This document shows positions 54,100 through 64,000 of a stretch of 64,000 bases of DNA, one piece after another. The DNA comes from Pogostemon cablin (taxonomy: Eukaryota > Streptophyta > Magnoliopsida > Lamiales > Lamiaceae). The translations under genes were made by a program, and so were the position numbers. A model generated the notes under the pieces. The model was not told the DNA's origin and made no database searches. It saw only the letters and a program-made list of their open reading frames with translations. How positions within the stretch are numbered: position 1 is the stretch's first letter; each line of letters opens with the position of its first letter. The stretch is from positions 3,584,985 through 3,648,984 of the forward strand of contig CM042985.1 of NCBI GenBank assembly GCA_023678885.1, in the 5' to 3' direction.

Positions 54100-56056
54100 T
54101 AAATGCCTCAAATATAAAATTTCTCAACAAAATACACGCATAATTAAAATATCTAAAAAGTGTTCCTAAAGAAAATATAAGATGTCTAATTACAACAAAA
54201 ATAAGAAAAATTAGGACCTTATAGGAAAAGAATTTTTTATTGTTTAATTGATAAATTATAAATTAAATATATTTAATAAAAATATATAATACGCCATAAA
54301 ATATTATAATAAGATAATTAAAGACACACTATATAAAGTGTAAAAAAGTGTCTAAAAAAAATTAATGACACTTGTCACTATAAAAAAAATTGTTTTTTAG
54401 CAACGGAATATTTCATTGGTAAAAGAAAGTTTTAATTCCATTATAAAATTGGCTTACCAATGGATTAGCAATGAAAACTGTTGGTAAATTTTTAGCAACG
54501 AAAAATCAATTCCCTTGGTATTTCTTGATAATTTTTATAAAGATTCCCTTAGTAATCCGTTAGTAATTACCAACGGATTGAACCATTGCCAAAATAGAGA
54601 ATAAATCCGTTGGTATTTCATTATTAATAGAAAAATGTCATTTCGATTGTTAACTCATTGGTAAGTACCAACGAATTGAATTTTGTTGGTAAATTCCATT
54701 GCTAAAAAATTAATATTTTTTTTAGTGTATTATAAAGTGTTGTAAATTAAGTATCTCAAATAATAATTAGAGACCTATAATAGAAAGTGTCTCTAACTAA
54801 AGTGTCCCTATATGAGATTTTTGTTGTAGCTAGTGAAATTCGAAAGAATTGAAACAACTCATTTAAATAAATAAATCCTATAATTGTATAAAAGAAAAAA
54901 GAATTAACAACCATGCACGAATAAATTTATCACACAATTATAATATCATTCAATTTTTTTTAATTATTATTATTATTTTGTACTTCAATTGTGTACATGT
55001 TAATTAATTATGTGTCATATTGCCTCTTTATGTGGGGCCCTCCAGTTTTTCCAAAATGATAGATGTGGCCGTGTAATAATTAATTACTCCAATTTGTAGA
55101 GATTATGATTATTATTAAGTGGAGTATCTGATTTGCTATTTGCTAATTTTAGGATTAGAATATTGGTTTAGGAAAGGATTATTGTTCCATCTACCACTGA
55201 AACTAATCATTCCATGCTGATGCTACCCTCCTACAAAACGGATACATGTCAAACATGTTGTAAGATCAATTAATTCATTACTAAAATAAAATTATTATAG
55301 AGATAAAATACGGTCATTTATAGTTAAGATATAATCATATTATAATACTATAATATTATATTCTTATACAATATTCATTATATTTTAAAAAATACATTTT
55401 TATAATTATTAAATATATTTGCTTTATATAACAATCATATCTAAGATGTATTCCAGTAGTTTTTACACGAGCACCGTTAATTTGAAGACACCTCATCCTT
55501 TTCCTACTGTCATATTTAGTGAAATATATTAAGATTACTCCACTAATTATAATTATAATCTTCGAGACTTAATCATTGAACAAATATGTATACCACATCA
55601 AACTAAAACAATATATATGTCGAAAGCAACTAATCAGTAGAAAATTAAACATTAAAGATGATTTTGCATTGCATAATTAGGGTTTGAGTTCTGAAATTTA
55701 GAGAATTGTTACCCTTATTATATAACTGAAAATTTAATTCATTTTTAAAAGGTAATAATTATTGATAGTTCGGAAAGAGTAATAATTAAGGAAAGTCAAC
55801 ATTCATAACCTTTTAAAACTCAATTTAAAAAGTAAATAAAATTGCTAAAAAATCAACTTTTCTTAAACTATATTGTTATTAATATTAGAAAAGTGTAAGC
55901 TGTAAATTAGAATTTGATTCTACACAATCATACTATTCCAATTAGAAAACGAAATTATCTACAATAATGAATATTGCAGAAATTATCTTTGAATTGCTAA
56001 TTACCATTCCTTGTTATATATTGGATTGGATTGTTTTATATTAAAATTCATTCATA
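53771..56056. repeat. Segmental duplicate of 20.6-21.4 and 25.3-26.3 kb
   Basis: 53790-54080 resumes the LW-locus 3' flank (CCGAAATTAAAACGGAGTAC, GGCCCAACTAATATGGGCCAA, an (AAT)n run). 54360-54730 contains a locally palindromic stretch built on TTACCAA-GGATT-type words, which may be a decayed MITE. 54780-55740 matches 20.7-21.36 kb. No gene. Confidence 0.65.
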
Positions 56057-56312
56057 AAACATGTAGGCAAAGACTTGTGTGAGACCGTCTCACGTAAGTG
56101 CTTACAGGAAAGTGACGTGAGACGGCCAGAAAGTGATAACTTTTATGAAGAAAAGTGATAATAAATTATGAAAAGTGAAAATGCTTTTTCATGAACAATT
56201 TATAGTGTAAATAAAAAGTGATAACATTTTATAGCGAAAGTGATAACTATTTTAAAAAGTGAAAAATGGTCTCACGTGAGACGGTCTCATGCAAGACCTA
56301 CCCAAACATGTA
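56057..56312. mobile_element. MULE-type MITE with 9-bp target duplication
   Basis: The element 56066-56303 has ends GGCAAAGACTTGTGTGAGAC and (reverse complement) GGGTAGGTCTTGCATGAGAC, followed by CGTCTCACGT on both. The target duplication AAACATGTA is at 56057-56065 and 56304-56312. The interior repeats AAAGTGATAA. No coding capacity. Confidence 0.9.
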
Positions 56313-57580
56313 ATTGATGCAGATGCCTTAAAACCCCATCGGATTTTCCTTTCACACGCATATCCATATTTGATGAAGATGATGGTTATGATTTACCTTG
56401 CCTGCGACGAGTGATTTCATGAAAGCAAGTGATATGATTTTGGTACCAACAATCTTGTAACAGAGTTGGTGTTTGTATGTCCGAAGGGCTGAAATAACAA
56501 TAACAATAACAATAATAATGAAGGGGAGTGAGGGAGTATGGTATATGGTCATGAAAACAATAAATAAGGAATAGTAAAAACTTTTAATTTCATGATAATG
56601 TATATATTCACACCACTATTTATTTTAAGTCAAGAATGCGATACACATCGCTAGTTCAAAAGCGCGCTTTTATGAAGGGAGTTTGAATATGTTTTGCGAT
56701 ATTACAAGTATCACGTTTTTTATTTATCTGAAAGTAATAAAGGGCACGGCATCAGCCGCCAAAAGGTAGACTTAATTTGTCCCCATTGGGACATATAATA
56801 TTGGTCTTACACAATAATAACAAGTCATCCAATGATCTACCAAGTAAAAGAAAGAAAGAGAAAGAGTCACCAAAACAAGATAAGTACAAACACCAGGTTG
56901 TATAATACCCAACATATTAATTAATTAATTAATGATCGAATAAGAAACTTAATTAATGATCATAATTTTGTATCGTGAGAACCAGTCCATATCGTCGCCC
57001 ATACTTGCTGTTATCCACTGAACCACTCATCCACCTCATCTAATTATTTTATGCACATTTACTATGGTTGCCCTCAAATCCAATAATATCAACCTAATTT
57101 TTATACTATATATTATATATTTTTTCTATGAAAAATCATCTCCATATATAAATCCCAATCAATATTAAACAATCCTAAAATCACTTATAATTCTTGTTAT
57201 TGGCAAAGAACTAAGCAAACGTAATAAATCCATTTTTCTTTGAAAACAACTTGCAGATATATATATATATATAAATGGAGTATATATGTATTAGTCGTAC
57301 ATTGAACATTTCCAATATAGTTCATGAAATTTTATTACATTGAATATTTCCAATGAAATTTTATTAATGTGGTAAATAAAAAAAGAATAAAAAAAGGAAA
57401 AATAATAACCATGTGAGTTATATTTGGGTGCCGACAGCCGGCGGCTAGTGTTTGGCACGCCGTCTTCTAATTCCGTCAAATTAAATTATTAATTAATTAT
57501 ATATACATTTCTTTACTCGATTAATACTCAATCAACCAAAATAACTGCTCAATTATCAAGCTGACTAATCCTAATTTAAT
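56313..57580. other. Spacer upstream of U-box gene
   Basis: No exon was assigned. A small GC-rich patch at 57425-57475 reads LEDGVPNTSRRLSAPKYNS on the minus strand, but nothing else supports a gene. (TA)n at 57257-57271. Confidence 0.5.
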
Positions 57581-57584
57581 TACT

Positions 57585-57895
57585 CCATTATATAAACTCG
57601 CTAACTCCATTAATGAGTTGTTGCAGTTTTTTACGCTTTCTTTCTTTCTTTTAATTTTTTAATTTTAATTTCTGAAAAAGTAAACTTTAGACGAAGCATC
57701 CAAGTTTGGTCCACATTCACATTTCACAGCTCATACCTTTGATTCTTAAAATCAATTTAATTTCCTTACAAGAAAAGTCTTCAACAAATTCCATTTCTAC
57801 GAATCTCTCTACCCTCATATACCAAATCATTCAATCAATCCTGTTATTAATTTCCGGATAATTGTAGTTTGATTTGTTTTGTTTTGCGACGGCGG
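57585..57895 (+). promoter_or_regulatory. PUB16: Core promoter and leader of U-box gene (tentative)
   Basis: TTATATAAACTCG at about 57588 is the best TATA-like element upstream of the start codon. A CT-rich leader (CTTTCTTTCTTTC at 57639) follows, as is common in plant 5' leaders. The transcription start is inferred to be near 57620. Confidence 0.4.
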
Positions 57896-59941
57896 ATGAT
57901 GGTGTCGCAGGAGGCTTTTCCGGCGAGGAAACGGCGGCCTTCGTTGGGAGCGTTTGTATCGCCGAGTTGCTCCGATCAACAGCTCATACAATCGGTGTTT
58001 CTTCTCTCTCAAGAAGTTTCATCTCTGAAACCGCTGAGGATTCTTCTCAAAGAAGCTTCTGCTTCGATTATCAGAAAATCGAGGCTGATGTCGATCCTTT
58101 TCGAGGAACTTGTTCGGAATCCGGTAATTCATTTTCCACCTTCTGCTGCTTTGTGCTTTGAGGAATTGTACATAGTTTTGCTTAGAGTTAAGGTTCTACT
58201 TGAAGATTGCTCCACCTGCAGTATAATGTGGCTGTTGATGCAAATTCCTTCAATTTTGAGTTCTTTTCATCAATTGATACTCGAATTATCCACGCTTCTG
58301 GATATATTTCCCGCGAGAGAGCTCAATTTGCAGGAAGATGTTGAGGAATTGCTCAATTTGATTAAGAAGCAGTGTTTAGAAAAAGCTGCAGATTTCGCAG
58401 ATTCGACTGACGAAAATCTGAGATTCGAGGTGCTGAAAATGCTGGAAAACATCAAGAGAGAAATTGTTCCCGATCATTCGAAGCTTTCCGATATTTTTAA
58501 CAGATTGAATTTATCCGATTCGACGAGTTGCAGCGGTGAAATCGAGAATCTGGAAGATGAAGTTCAGAATCAAAACGACGACAAGTCAAAGGCGGATATA
58601 ATCGCCCTGATTGGGCTCGTCCGTTACGCAAAGTGCGTGCTGTACGGCGCTTCGACGCCGCGAATCACCACCAGGCGGCAGAAATCCGTTGCGGAAGTGA
58701 ATATTCCGGCGGATTTCCGGTGTCCGATATCTCTCGACCTTATGAGAGACCCTGTGGTGGTGTCCACCGGGCAAACATACGACCGGTCGTCCATCAGCCT
58801 GTGGATCGAATCAGGGCACGCCACGTGTCCCAAGACGGGTCAAACCCTGACCCACACGCAGCTCATTCCCAATTTAGCGTTGAAGAACTTGTTAAGCATG
58901 TGGTGCCGCGAGCAGAGGATCCCATTCGAGTCAACCCAAGTTAACATCCGACCTAACGGCGTCGCCATGAACAAAACCGCACTGGAAGCGATCAAGATGA
59001 CCGTTTCCTTTCTGGTGAACAAGTTAACGGCGTCGCAAACGTTGGAGGTGGTGGACCGTTTAGTTCACGAGCTCCGCGTTCTGGCCAAAACAGATTCGGA
59101 TAGTCGCGTTTGCATAGCCGAAGCTGGAGCTCTGCCGCTACTGGTCAAGTTTTTAGGCTCGGAGAATCCGAGCCTCCAGATTAACGCCGTTACGACGATT
59201 CTCAACCTGTCTATACTGGAAGCGAATAAATCGAGAATAATGGAAACGGACGGCGTTCTAAACGGCGTGATCGAGGTGCTGAGGTCAGGCGCCACGTGGG
59301 AGGCGAAGGCGAATGCGGCGGCCACCGTCTTCAGCCTGACGAGCGTACACGGTTATCGAAAGAGATTGGGGCGGAAGACACGTGTCGTGAAGGCATTGAT
59401 CGATTTAGCTAGGGAGGGCCCCGCGAATTCGAAGAGGGATGCGATGATGGCGATTTTGAATTTGGCGGGAGATAGGGAGGCGGTGGTGAAGTTGATCGAG
59501 GGAGGAGTGGTGGAGGCGATCGGGGAGGTGATGGAGGCGTTGGTGGAGGAGGCGGTGGCGATTCTGGAGGTGGTGGTGAAGAGAGGGGGATTGGCAGCGA
59601 TCTCAGCGGCGTATCAGGGGAATATGGTGAGAAGGTTGAGTAGTGTGTTGAGAGAGGGGTCGGAAAGAGCGAGAGAAAGCGCGGCGGCGACGCTGGTGAA
59701 TATATGCCGGAAAGGGGGATCGGAGATGGTGGCGGAGTTGGCGGGGGTGACGGGGATCGAGAGGGTAGTTTGGGAAATAATGGGGTCGGGAACGGGGAGG
59801 GGGCGGCGGAAGGCGAGTACGCTGTTGAGGATACTTCGTAGATGGGCAGCTGGATTAATTGGAGAGCATCTCAACAATCAACATTCTACTTCTACCACAA
59901 CTGTTAATATTACTTCAACAAGGATTGTATTGCCTGCATAA
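57896..59941 (+). CDS. PUB16: U-box/ARM-repeat E3 ubiquitin ligase (PUB16-like)
   Basis: 681 residues, intronless. The start is the first of two adjacent ATGs (57896, 57899), following a non-ATG open stretch. Residues 1-250 are the plant U-box N-terminal helical domain. The U-box spans about 270-345: FRCPISLDLMRDPVVVSTGQ, TYDRSSISLWIESGHATCPK and TGQTL. It binds an E2 enzyme and transfers ubiquitin. From about 375 to 655 come ARM repeats for substrate binding (AGALPLLVKFLGSENPSLQI, NAVTTILNLS, NAAATVFSLT, ARESAAATLVNICRKGG). Length, missing introns and order match Arabidopsis PUB16/PUB17, E3 ligases involved in stress or defence in the studied members. Closest to PUB16 by the short N-terminus; the exact orthologue is not certain. 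No lesion seen. Confidence 0.95.
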   Translation: MMVSQEAFPARKRRPSLGAFVSPSCSDQQLIQSVFLLSQEVSSLKPLRILLKEASASIIRKSRLMSILFEELVRNPVIHFPPSAALCFEELYIVLLRVKVLLEDCSTCSIMWLLMQIPSILSSFHQLILELSTLLDIFPARELNLQEDVEELLNLIKKQCLEKAADFADSTDENLRFEVLKMLENIKREIVPDHSKLSDIFNRLNLSDSTSCSGEIENLEDEVQNQNDDKSKADIIALIGLVRYAKCVLYGASTPRITTRRQKSVAEVNIPADFRCPISLDLMRDPVVVSTGQTYDRSSISLWIESGHATCPKTGQTLTHTQLIPNLALKNLLSMWCREQRIPFESTQVNIRPNGVAMNKTALEAIKMTVSFLVNKLTASQTLEVVDRLVHELRVLAKTDSDSRVCIAEAGALPLLVKFLGSENPSLQINAVTTILNLSILEANKSRIMETDGVLNGVIEVLRSGATWEAKANAAATVFSLTSVHGYRKRLGRKTRVVKALIDLAREGPANSKRDAMMAILNLAGDREAVVKLIEGGVVEAIGEVMEALVEEAVAILEVVVKRGGLAAISAAYQGNMVRRLSSVLREGSERARESAAATLVNICRKGGSEMVAELAGVTGIERVVWEIMGSGTGRGRRKASTLLRILRRWAAGLIGEHLNNQHSTSTTTVNITSTRIVLPA

Positions 59942-61684
59942 ATTTTTTCTTTTTTTTAGATTCTTTTCTTTTATCCAAATTCATTTACACTAAAATATCT
60001 CCTTTCTTTTGGATCATGTTTAATGATACACTAAGCCACCAAAAAAGATGGCCACAAATTGTACCTTAATAAACTTCTTTTTTGCTTTTCTTAGAACCGC
60101 TATCTTTTTCAAGATTGAAAGGAAAAGTAAAATAGGTTGAATTGAGTATATGCTAATAAACCCAATTTATTTGGAGCTTGTATAACATAAAATTAGATTA
60201 GGAACTGTAAATTATTATTCTCTTAAGTTAGATCAGAAATGATAATGTTTTCAAAGGACAACCATTTATCGTGTAAAAGGATGACACATTGATTCGATTC
60301 ACTGAAAATCTTACCGTAAAATACTTCATACATGCATCAACCTTTTAATTCAAGTAGAAGATTCAAAGTTTGATGATACTCAATGGAGTTCAATTTTTAA
60401 AATTCCACGGCACTCAATTATTCACACAACAATATTTATTTAAGCTTTGGATTTTATTTACGGGAATACATACTTGTAATTAAAGTATTAGTATAATAAT
60501 ATAAAATAAAAAAATGCTAAAATCAATTATTTGAAGTTTGAACCAATTAAGTACTAATGTTTTCCTAAATATCAATCATGTATCATTTGATGTGTTTGTT
60601 TGGCCGAATATGGTGCTCACCTATCAACATAGATTTGGATATTATGCCAAATACAGAATGAGAAAGATAAAATGTTAGGGTTGTAATTAGAGAAATGAAA
60701 TGGGCAATAATTGGTTTAAGTTAAGATGGCATAATTAATGTTGATGTTTGTTGGTTATAGTACATCTTCCATCGGCTCCACGTTATTTGGTCGGATTCCT
60801 CTTGAAGCAATTTATAGTTGCCAATTTGTTCAATTGGCAATGGATACCCATCTAATCCATTCATTTGGTGTGCTTTCAATTCATAGTAGCATGGTTAGTT
60901 TCATGGCTACTCATATTATGTTTTTATAACAAAAGTGTTTGATTTAGTGAATAAAATATTAATTGTTTGCACTTATAATATACTTTTCTTACTTTACTTT
61001 TAAAAAAAGGACAAAATATCTTCAATCAATTATAATGGGCTGTTCATCATAATTTTTTTTTTTTTAAAAAATCATTTACTTCCGCAAACAAATAAATATC
61101 CCCAAATATTACTTTTAACGAAAAGTTTAATGCTCCAAATAAAATTTTAAATATTGTAATACGACCAACAAATATTGTCACATCTGATCTCTTTTCACTT
61201 AAAATAATTAATATATTTACATACAGCCCATACACAATAATAGTATAATTAATCATATATTATGCATTAAAATATTACTTTATATTTTTCAATCTACTAA
61301 ATATTGAAATACAGTATTATAATATTTCTTAATTTTCGTGCTGATTCGAAATGTAACGCCAATTGCCGCAGGATAATAGAGTATACGTTGAAGTATGAAT
61401 GAATAGTTACATATAATTATATAATTAAAATGTGATTTATGATTGAAACTGAAAAAAATGAAAGTTGACAAACAATTCACGCACGTATAATTAGCGAAAA
61501 CTAACTTAAATTAACATAAATAAATGGGAAATAGATTTTTTCTGAATTAAGAGATTAGCGAATGGATATAAACACCTCTAGCCTAACTTACGAACAGGTT
61601 AACAGAATAACAATTGGCCTAATCTAACGCTCGACGCTTTGTTTTAAAAAATAAAAATAAAAAATTCTTTAAATTTTGAGTGAG
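59942..61684. other. 3' flank of U-box gene and spacer
   Basis: A T-rich stretch directly after the stop and AATAAA-like AATAAAC at 60069 are candidates for 3' processing. Beyond this, AT-rich DNA without recognised exons. The open frame at 60738-60929 has no recognisable domain. Confidence 0.45.
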
Positions 61685-61937
61685 GCTTGCGTGCACCCCG
61701 GTGCACACCATGCGCCTTTAAAATTTAGTATTATAGATAAGGGTACATTATTTTGTTCTAAAGGGTATACACTTTAATTAATAATAGTAAATCATTTTGT
61801 TGTAAAGGGTATACACTTTTCATTAATATTTCTTTATTTTTCTTCCGAAAATAAAGGTACACATCTTTACGTATACAATTTAAAACAAAATTTTAAAGGC
61901 ACACCGAAAGTGCTCCCGTGCGCCCGGGCGCACACAA
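61685..61937. mobile_element. GC-palindrome MITE, best-preserved copy
   Basis: The left end GCTTGCGTGCACCCCGGTGC then ACACCATGCGCCTTTAAAATTT. The right end, reverse complemented, is ACTTGTGTGCGCCCGGGCGC then ACGGGAGCACTTTCGGTGTG and CCTTTAAAATTT. Each end is itself a GC-rich palindrome (GTGCACCCCGGTGCAC, GTGCGCCCGGGCGCAC). The interior AT-rich part matches 43485-43720. Family not identified. Confidence 0.7.
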
Positions 61938-64000
61938 GTTTTTGCAATCAATTTTACCATTTGGGCATTCACTCCAAAGGTATTCATTTCCCTTATTTAG
62001 TAAAAAAATACATCATATGGCACATCACTTCCCTCTAATACAACTACTCACTTTATATATATAATAATAATATTCCTTAATCCTCGTGCAAAAAGAAAAC
62101 GATTACCTTTCAAGTGGCCGGAGGGAATAGTTTTTAATATAATAGATAAATGATTTTTTTTAGGTGTGCAGAATGTTATAAAATGGATAAATATAGAAAA
62201 GTGTGAACGGTTATTTGGAACTGAGGAAGCAGATATGATAATGGAAATGTTTTGATTTATTTTTAGTATTTTATTTAACTCCAGACATGTTTTTTTTTTT
62301 TATAACCCGGTGTCCAGCTTCGCTGACTAATCCGAACCCTCCACTGGCCTAGCCGGCAAAGACCAGAGAGGGGATAAACCAGCTTAGGAAAACCCTGACT
62401 GACCGGCTCCACTTGATACGTGATTTCCTCAAGTAATAATCAATGTGTAAAGGTTATTAAAATAGAGTAAATATAAAGTAGAGCTGATATACTGTGCATT
62501 TGGATGTACATGTGCATGCATAAGGGTATTGTATACTAAGTTTTATAATAATTGTATAGTTTTTTTATATTCAATTTTTCATTAAAAAAAACTAACAGAA
62601 AATTTGCTAATAAAATGTATACATTTTTGTTCATTAATGTAGAGTACATATTTTTATACATAAGTGTATAAATTTTTAAAAATTGATGCACGGTACACCT
62701 GAGTCCACCTGATAATTTGCCTATAAATTTGGATGGAATGGTTAGTATACTGGAAATCAAAGTCACGGAAGGAAATATTCCTTATCGCAATTATATTTAG
62801 TTAGATAAAACTTTGTTTTTATTATTTGTTTATTTATTATTTGGGTGATAGTTGGCTTAATGGATTGCATGAGGTTGTTATGATCACAGAGGAAGACGAA
62901 AATGTGTCCTTGGGCCAAGCCCATTATGACCTCAAATAGTTGGGCCTACTTTTATTAAGCCTAAGGCCTTGAATAAGATAGCGCTCTAAATATATCTTTA
63001 GGGCCAATCTAGATTTAAAAAGGGCTTCAAATATCTCTCCAAATTATTTTCAAAATATTTCTTATTAATGTTATAATCGTTTAATTAACTATATTAAATT
63101 GAATAAGTTCTAAAATTATAAAAATTTAAAAGAAAAATATTCTTTTCAAAACAATATGCGAAAAGCAAGACTTTTTGATAACATTTAATTTTCTTAAAGT
63201 TTTTCATTTAAAAAAGTATAATTTAATTTTTCCATTTAAGGATTGTTGGCACAAATTATTGCTTTTAAGTTTTTGAGTTGGGTGGTCGTTTAACAAAGTC
63301 GTTTGATGGGTCTCAATCATACAAAGCTAGTTTTTTTTCCCTCCCAAATTAAGACAGAGAATTTGCATAGTGCATAGCAATATATATAAAGGTGGTCTCG
63401 CTAATGAAAATAGGTGTACATGAATATTTAAAATATTCTATACTTCCTCCATCGCATGAACATTCACACTTACTGGCATATTTTTATCCGTCTCATAAAT
63501 CAGTTTAAACTAATAATAATAATAATTTTCCTCTAATTAACTACAAAAGTAAAAATGAGGAAGATATATGAACATAGGAGATAGACATGCACGTTTCATC
63601 GAAATCGGAATTGGAACTGGTACAAATGAAACCAAAAAATGATACATTCCGATTTGTCATTCATTGAACTAAAACCGACGGGTTTCTTTTTTTTTTTTTT
63701 TTTCTTTTTTTTTTTTGAAAACACGGTTTTTTAAGGTATTGAAACCATCTAAAATCGTTTTGGGTTCAATTCCTAATTTTCTGGAATAAAAATCGGCGAT
63801 TTCAAATTGGAATGCATGTCTAATAGGAGAAAATTAGGTTGGATGAAAAAATAGAAAAATATATATAGGTGGGGTAGAAGAAAAAATAGGTTACCAAAAA
63901 CAGAAATAGAAGCACTATCTGTAAAAATGAAAGGGTGGTAATAAATGTGTTACCTTAAAGGGGTTTTCAAGGGAATAATAATTCGACAGCTATTTGGTAT
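61938..64000. other. Spacer with degenerate MITE and GC-rich patch
   Basis: 61960-62135 is a decayed relative of the 6.5-kb MITE family (ATACAACTACTCACTTTA, ATTCCTTAATCC-CGTGCA, GGCCGGAGGGAATA). At 62305-62430 a GC-rich block (TAACCCGGTGTCCAGCTTCG, GACTAATCCGAACCC, GGGGATAAACCAGCTTAGG) stands out and may be a short interspersed element; not identified. 63440-63510 holds another MITE end (TACTTCCTCCATCGCATGAA). No gene. Confidence 0.45.

Noticed and set aside
58633..58944. Other-frame and antisense ORFs within the U-box gene
   Set aside because: They are shadows of the GC-rich coding sequence with no independent motif.

Overview
This is nuclear DNA of a flowering plant: AT-rich, introns with GT/AG borders, plant-type transposons and plant gene families. 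It is a eudicot. The mix of small DNA transposons suggests an asterid, possibly Lamiales, but that is an impression and not shown by the sequence. No rRNA, tRNA, CRISPR array or bacterial-style operon was seen.

Only one ordinary, certainly functional gene is visible: an intronless U-box/ARM-repeat E3 ubiquitin ligase (PUB16-like) at 57.9-59.9 kb. Everything else between about 1.8 and 56 kb is a duplicated, rearranged, transposon-rich accessory region.

Layout. 0-9.6 kb: AT-rich spacer with captured fragments of an R2R3-MYB gene and a superfamily-1 helicase, a 181-bp-arm fold-back element and a Stowaway-like MITE. 9.7-10.4 kb: a small intact member of an unrecognised ORF family, called here the 'LW family' after its conserved LW motif. 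10.6-17.1 kb: the 3' part (exon 5 onward) of a decayed valyl-tRNA synthetase gene. 17.1-24.2 kb: MITEs and segmental duplicates. 24.2-25.1 kb: an LW-family locus with a near-perfect 148/138-bp inverted repeat and a 9-nt loop. 26.7-37.2 kb: ten direct tandem copies of a 977-bp unit, each with its own leader and an open LW-family reading frame. 37.3-43.8 kb: more duplicated spacer. 44.0-45.7 kb: the 5' exons (1-5) of valyl-tRNA synthetase, lying downstream of the 3' half. 45.8-48.2 kb: a broken Ty1/copia pol and 3' LTR. 48.2-48.8 kb: another rearranged LW-family locus. 49.0-50.7 kb: a probable Pack-MULE carrying a beta-tubulin exon. 50.75-53.77 kb: a solo-LTR-like element with an internal inverted duplication and 5-bp target duplications. 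53.8-57.5 kb: duplicated spacer and a MULE-type MITE. 57.6-59.9 kb: the U-box gene. 60-64 kb: spacer with one MITE.

How the parts relate. The LW-family loci share two teloboxes or telobox-like leader motifs, an N-terminus that looks like a mitochondrial or plastid presequence, a P-x-E-[NT]-L-P linker and an LW domain. In array copies 1-9 the family frame is cut at a CTCCC sequence and fused to a MITE, which supplies the last 32-34 residues. Copy 10 keeps the original continuation. This points to tandem duplication through microhomology between coding sequence and a MITE terminal repeat. The hairpin at 24.6 kb is an inverted duplication of another family member. The combination of an amplified array, inverted-repeat paralogs and an exchange-prone, MITE-rich setting is the most unusual feature of the window. 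Function is unknown; no search could be run.
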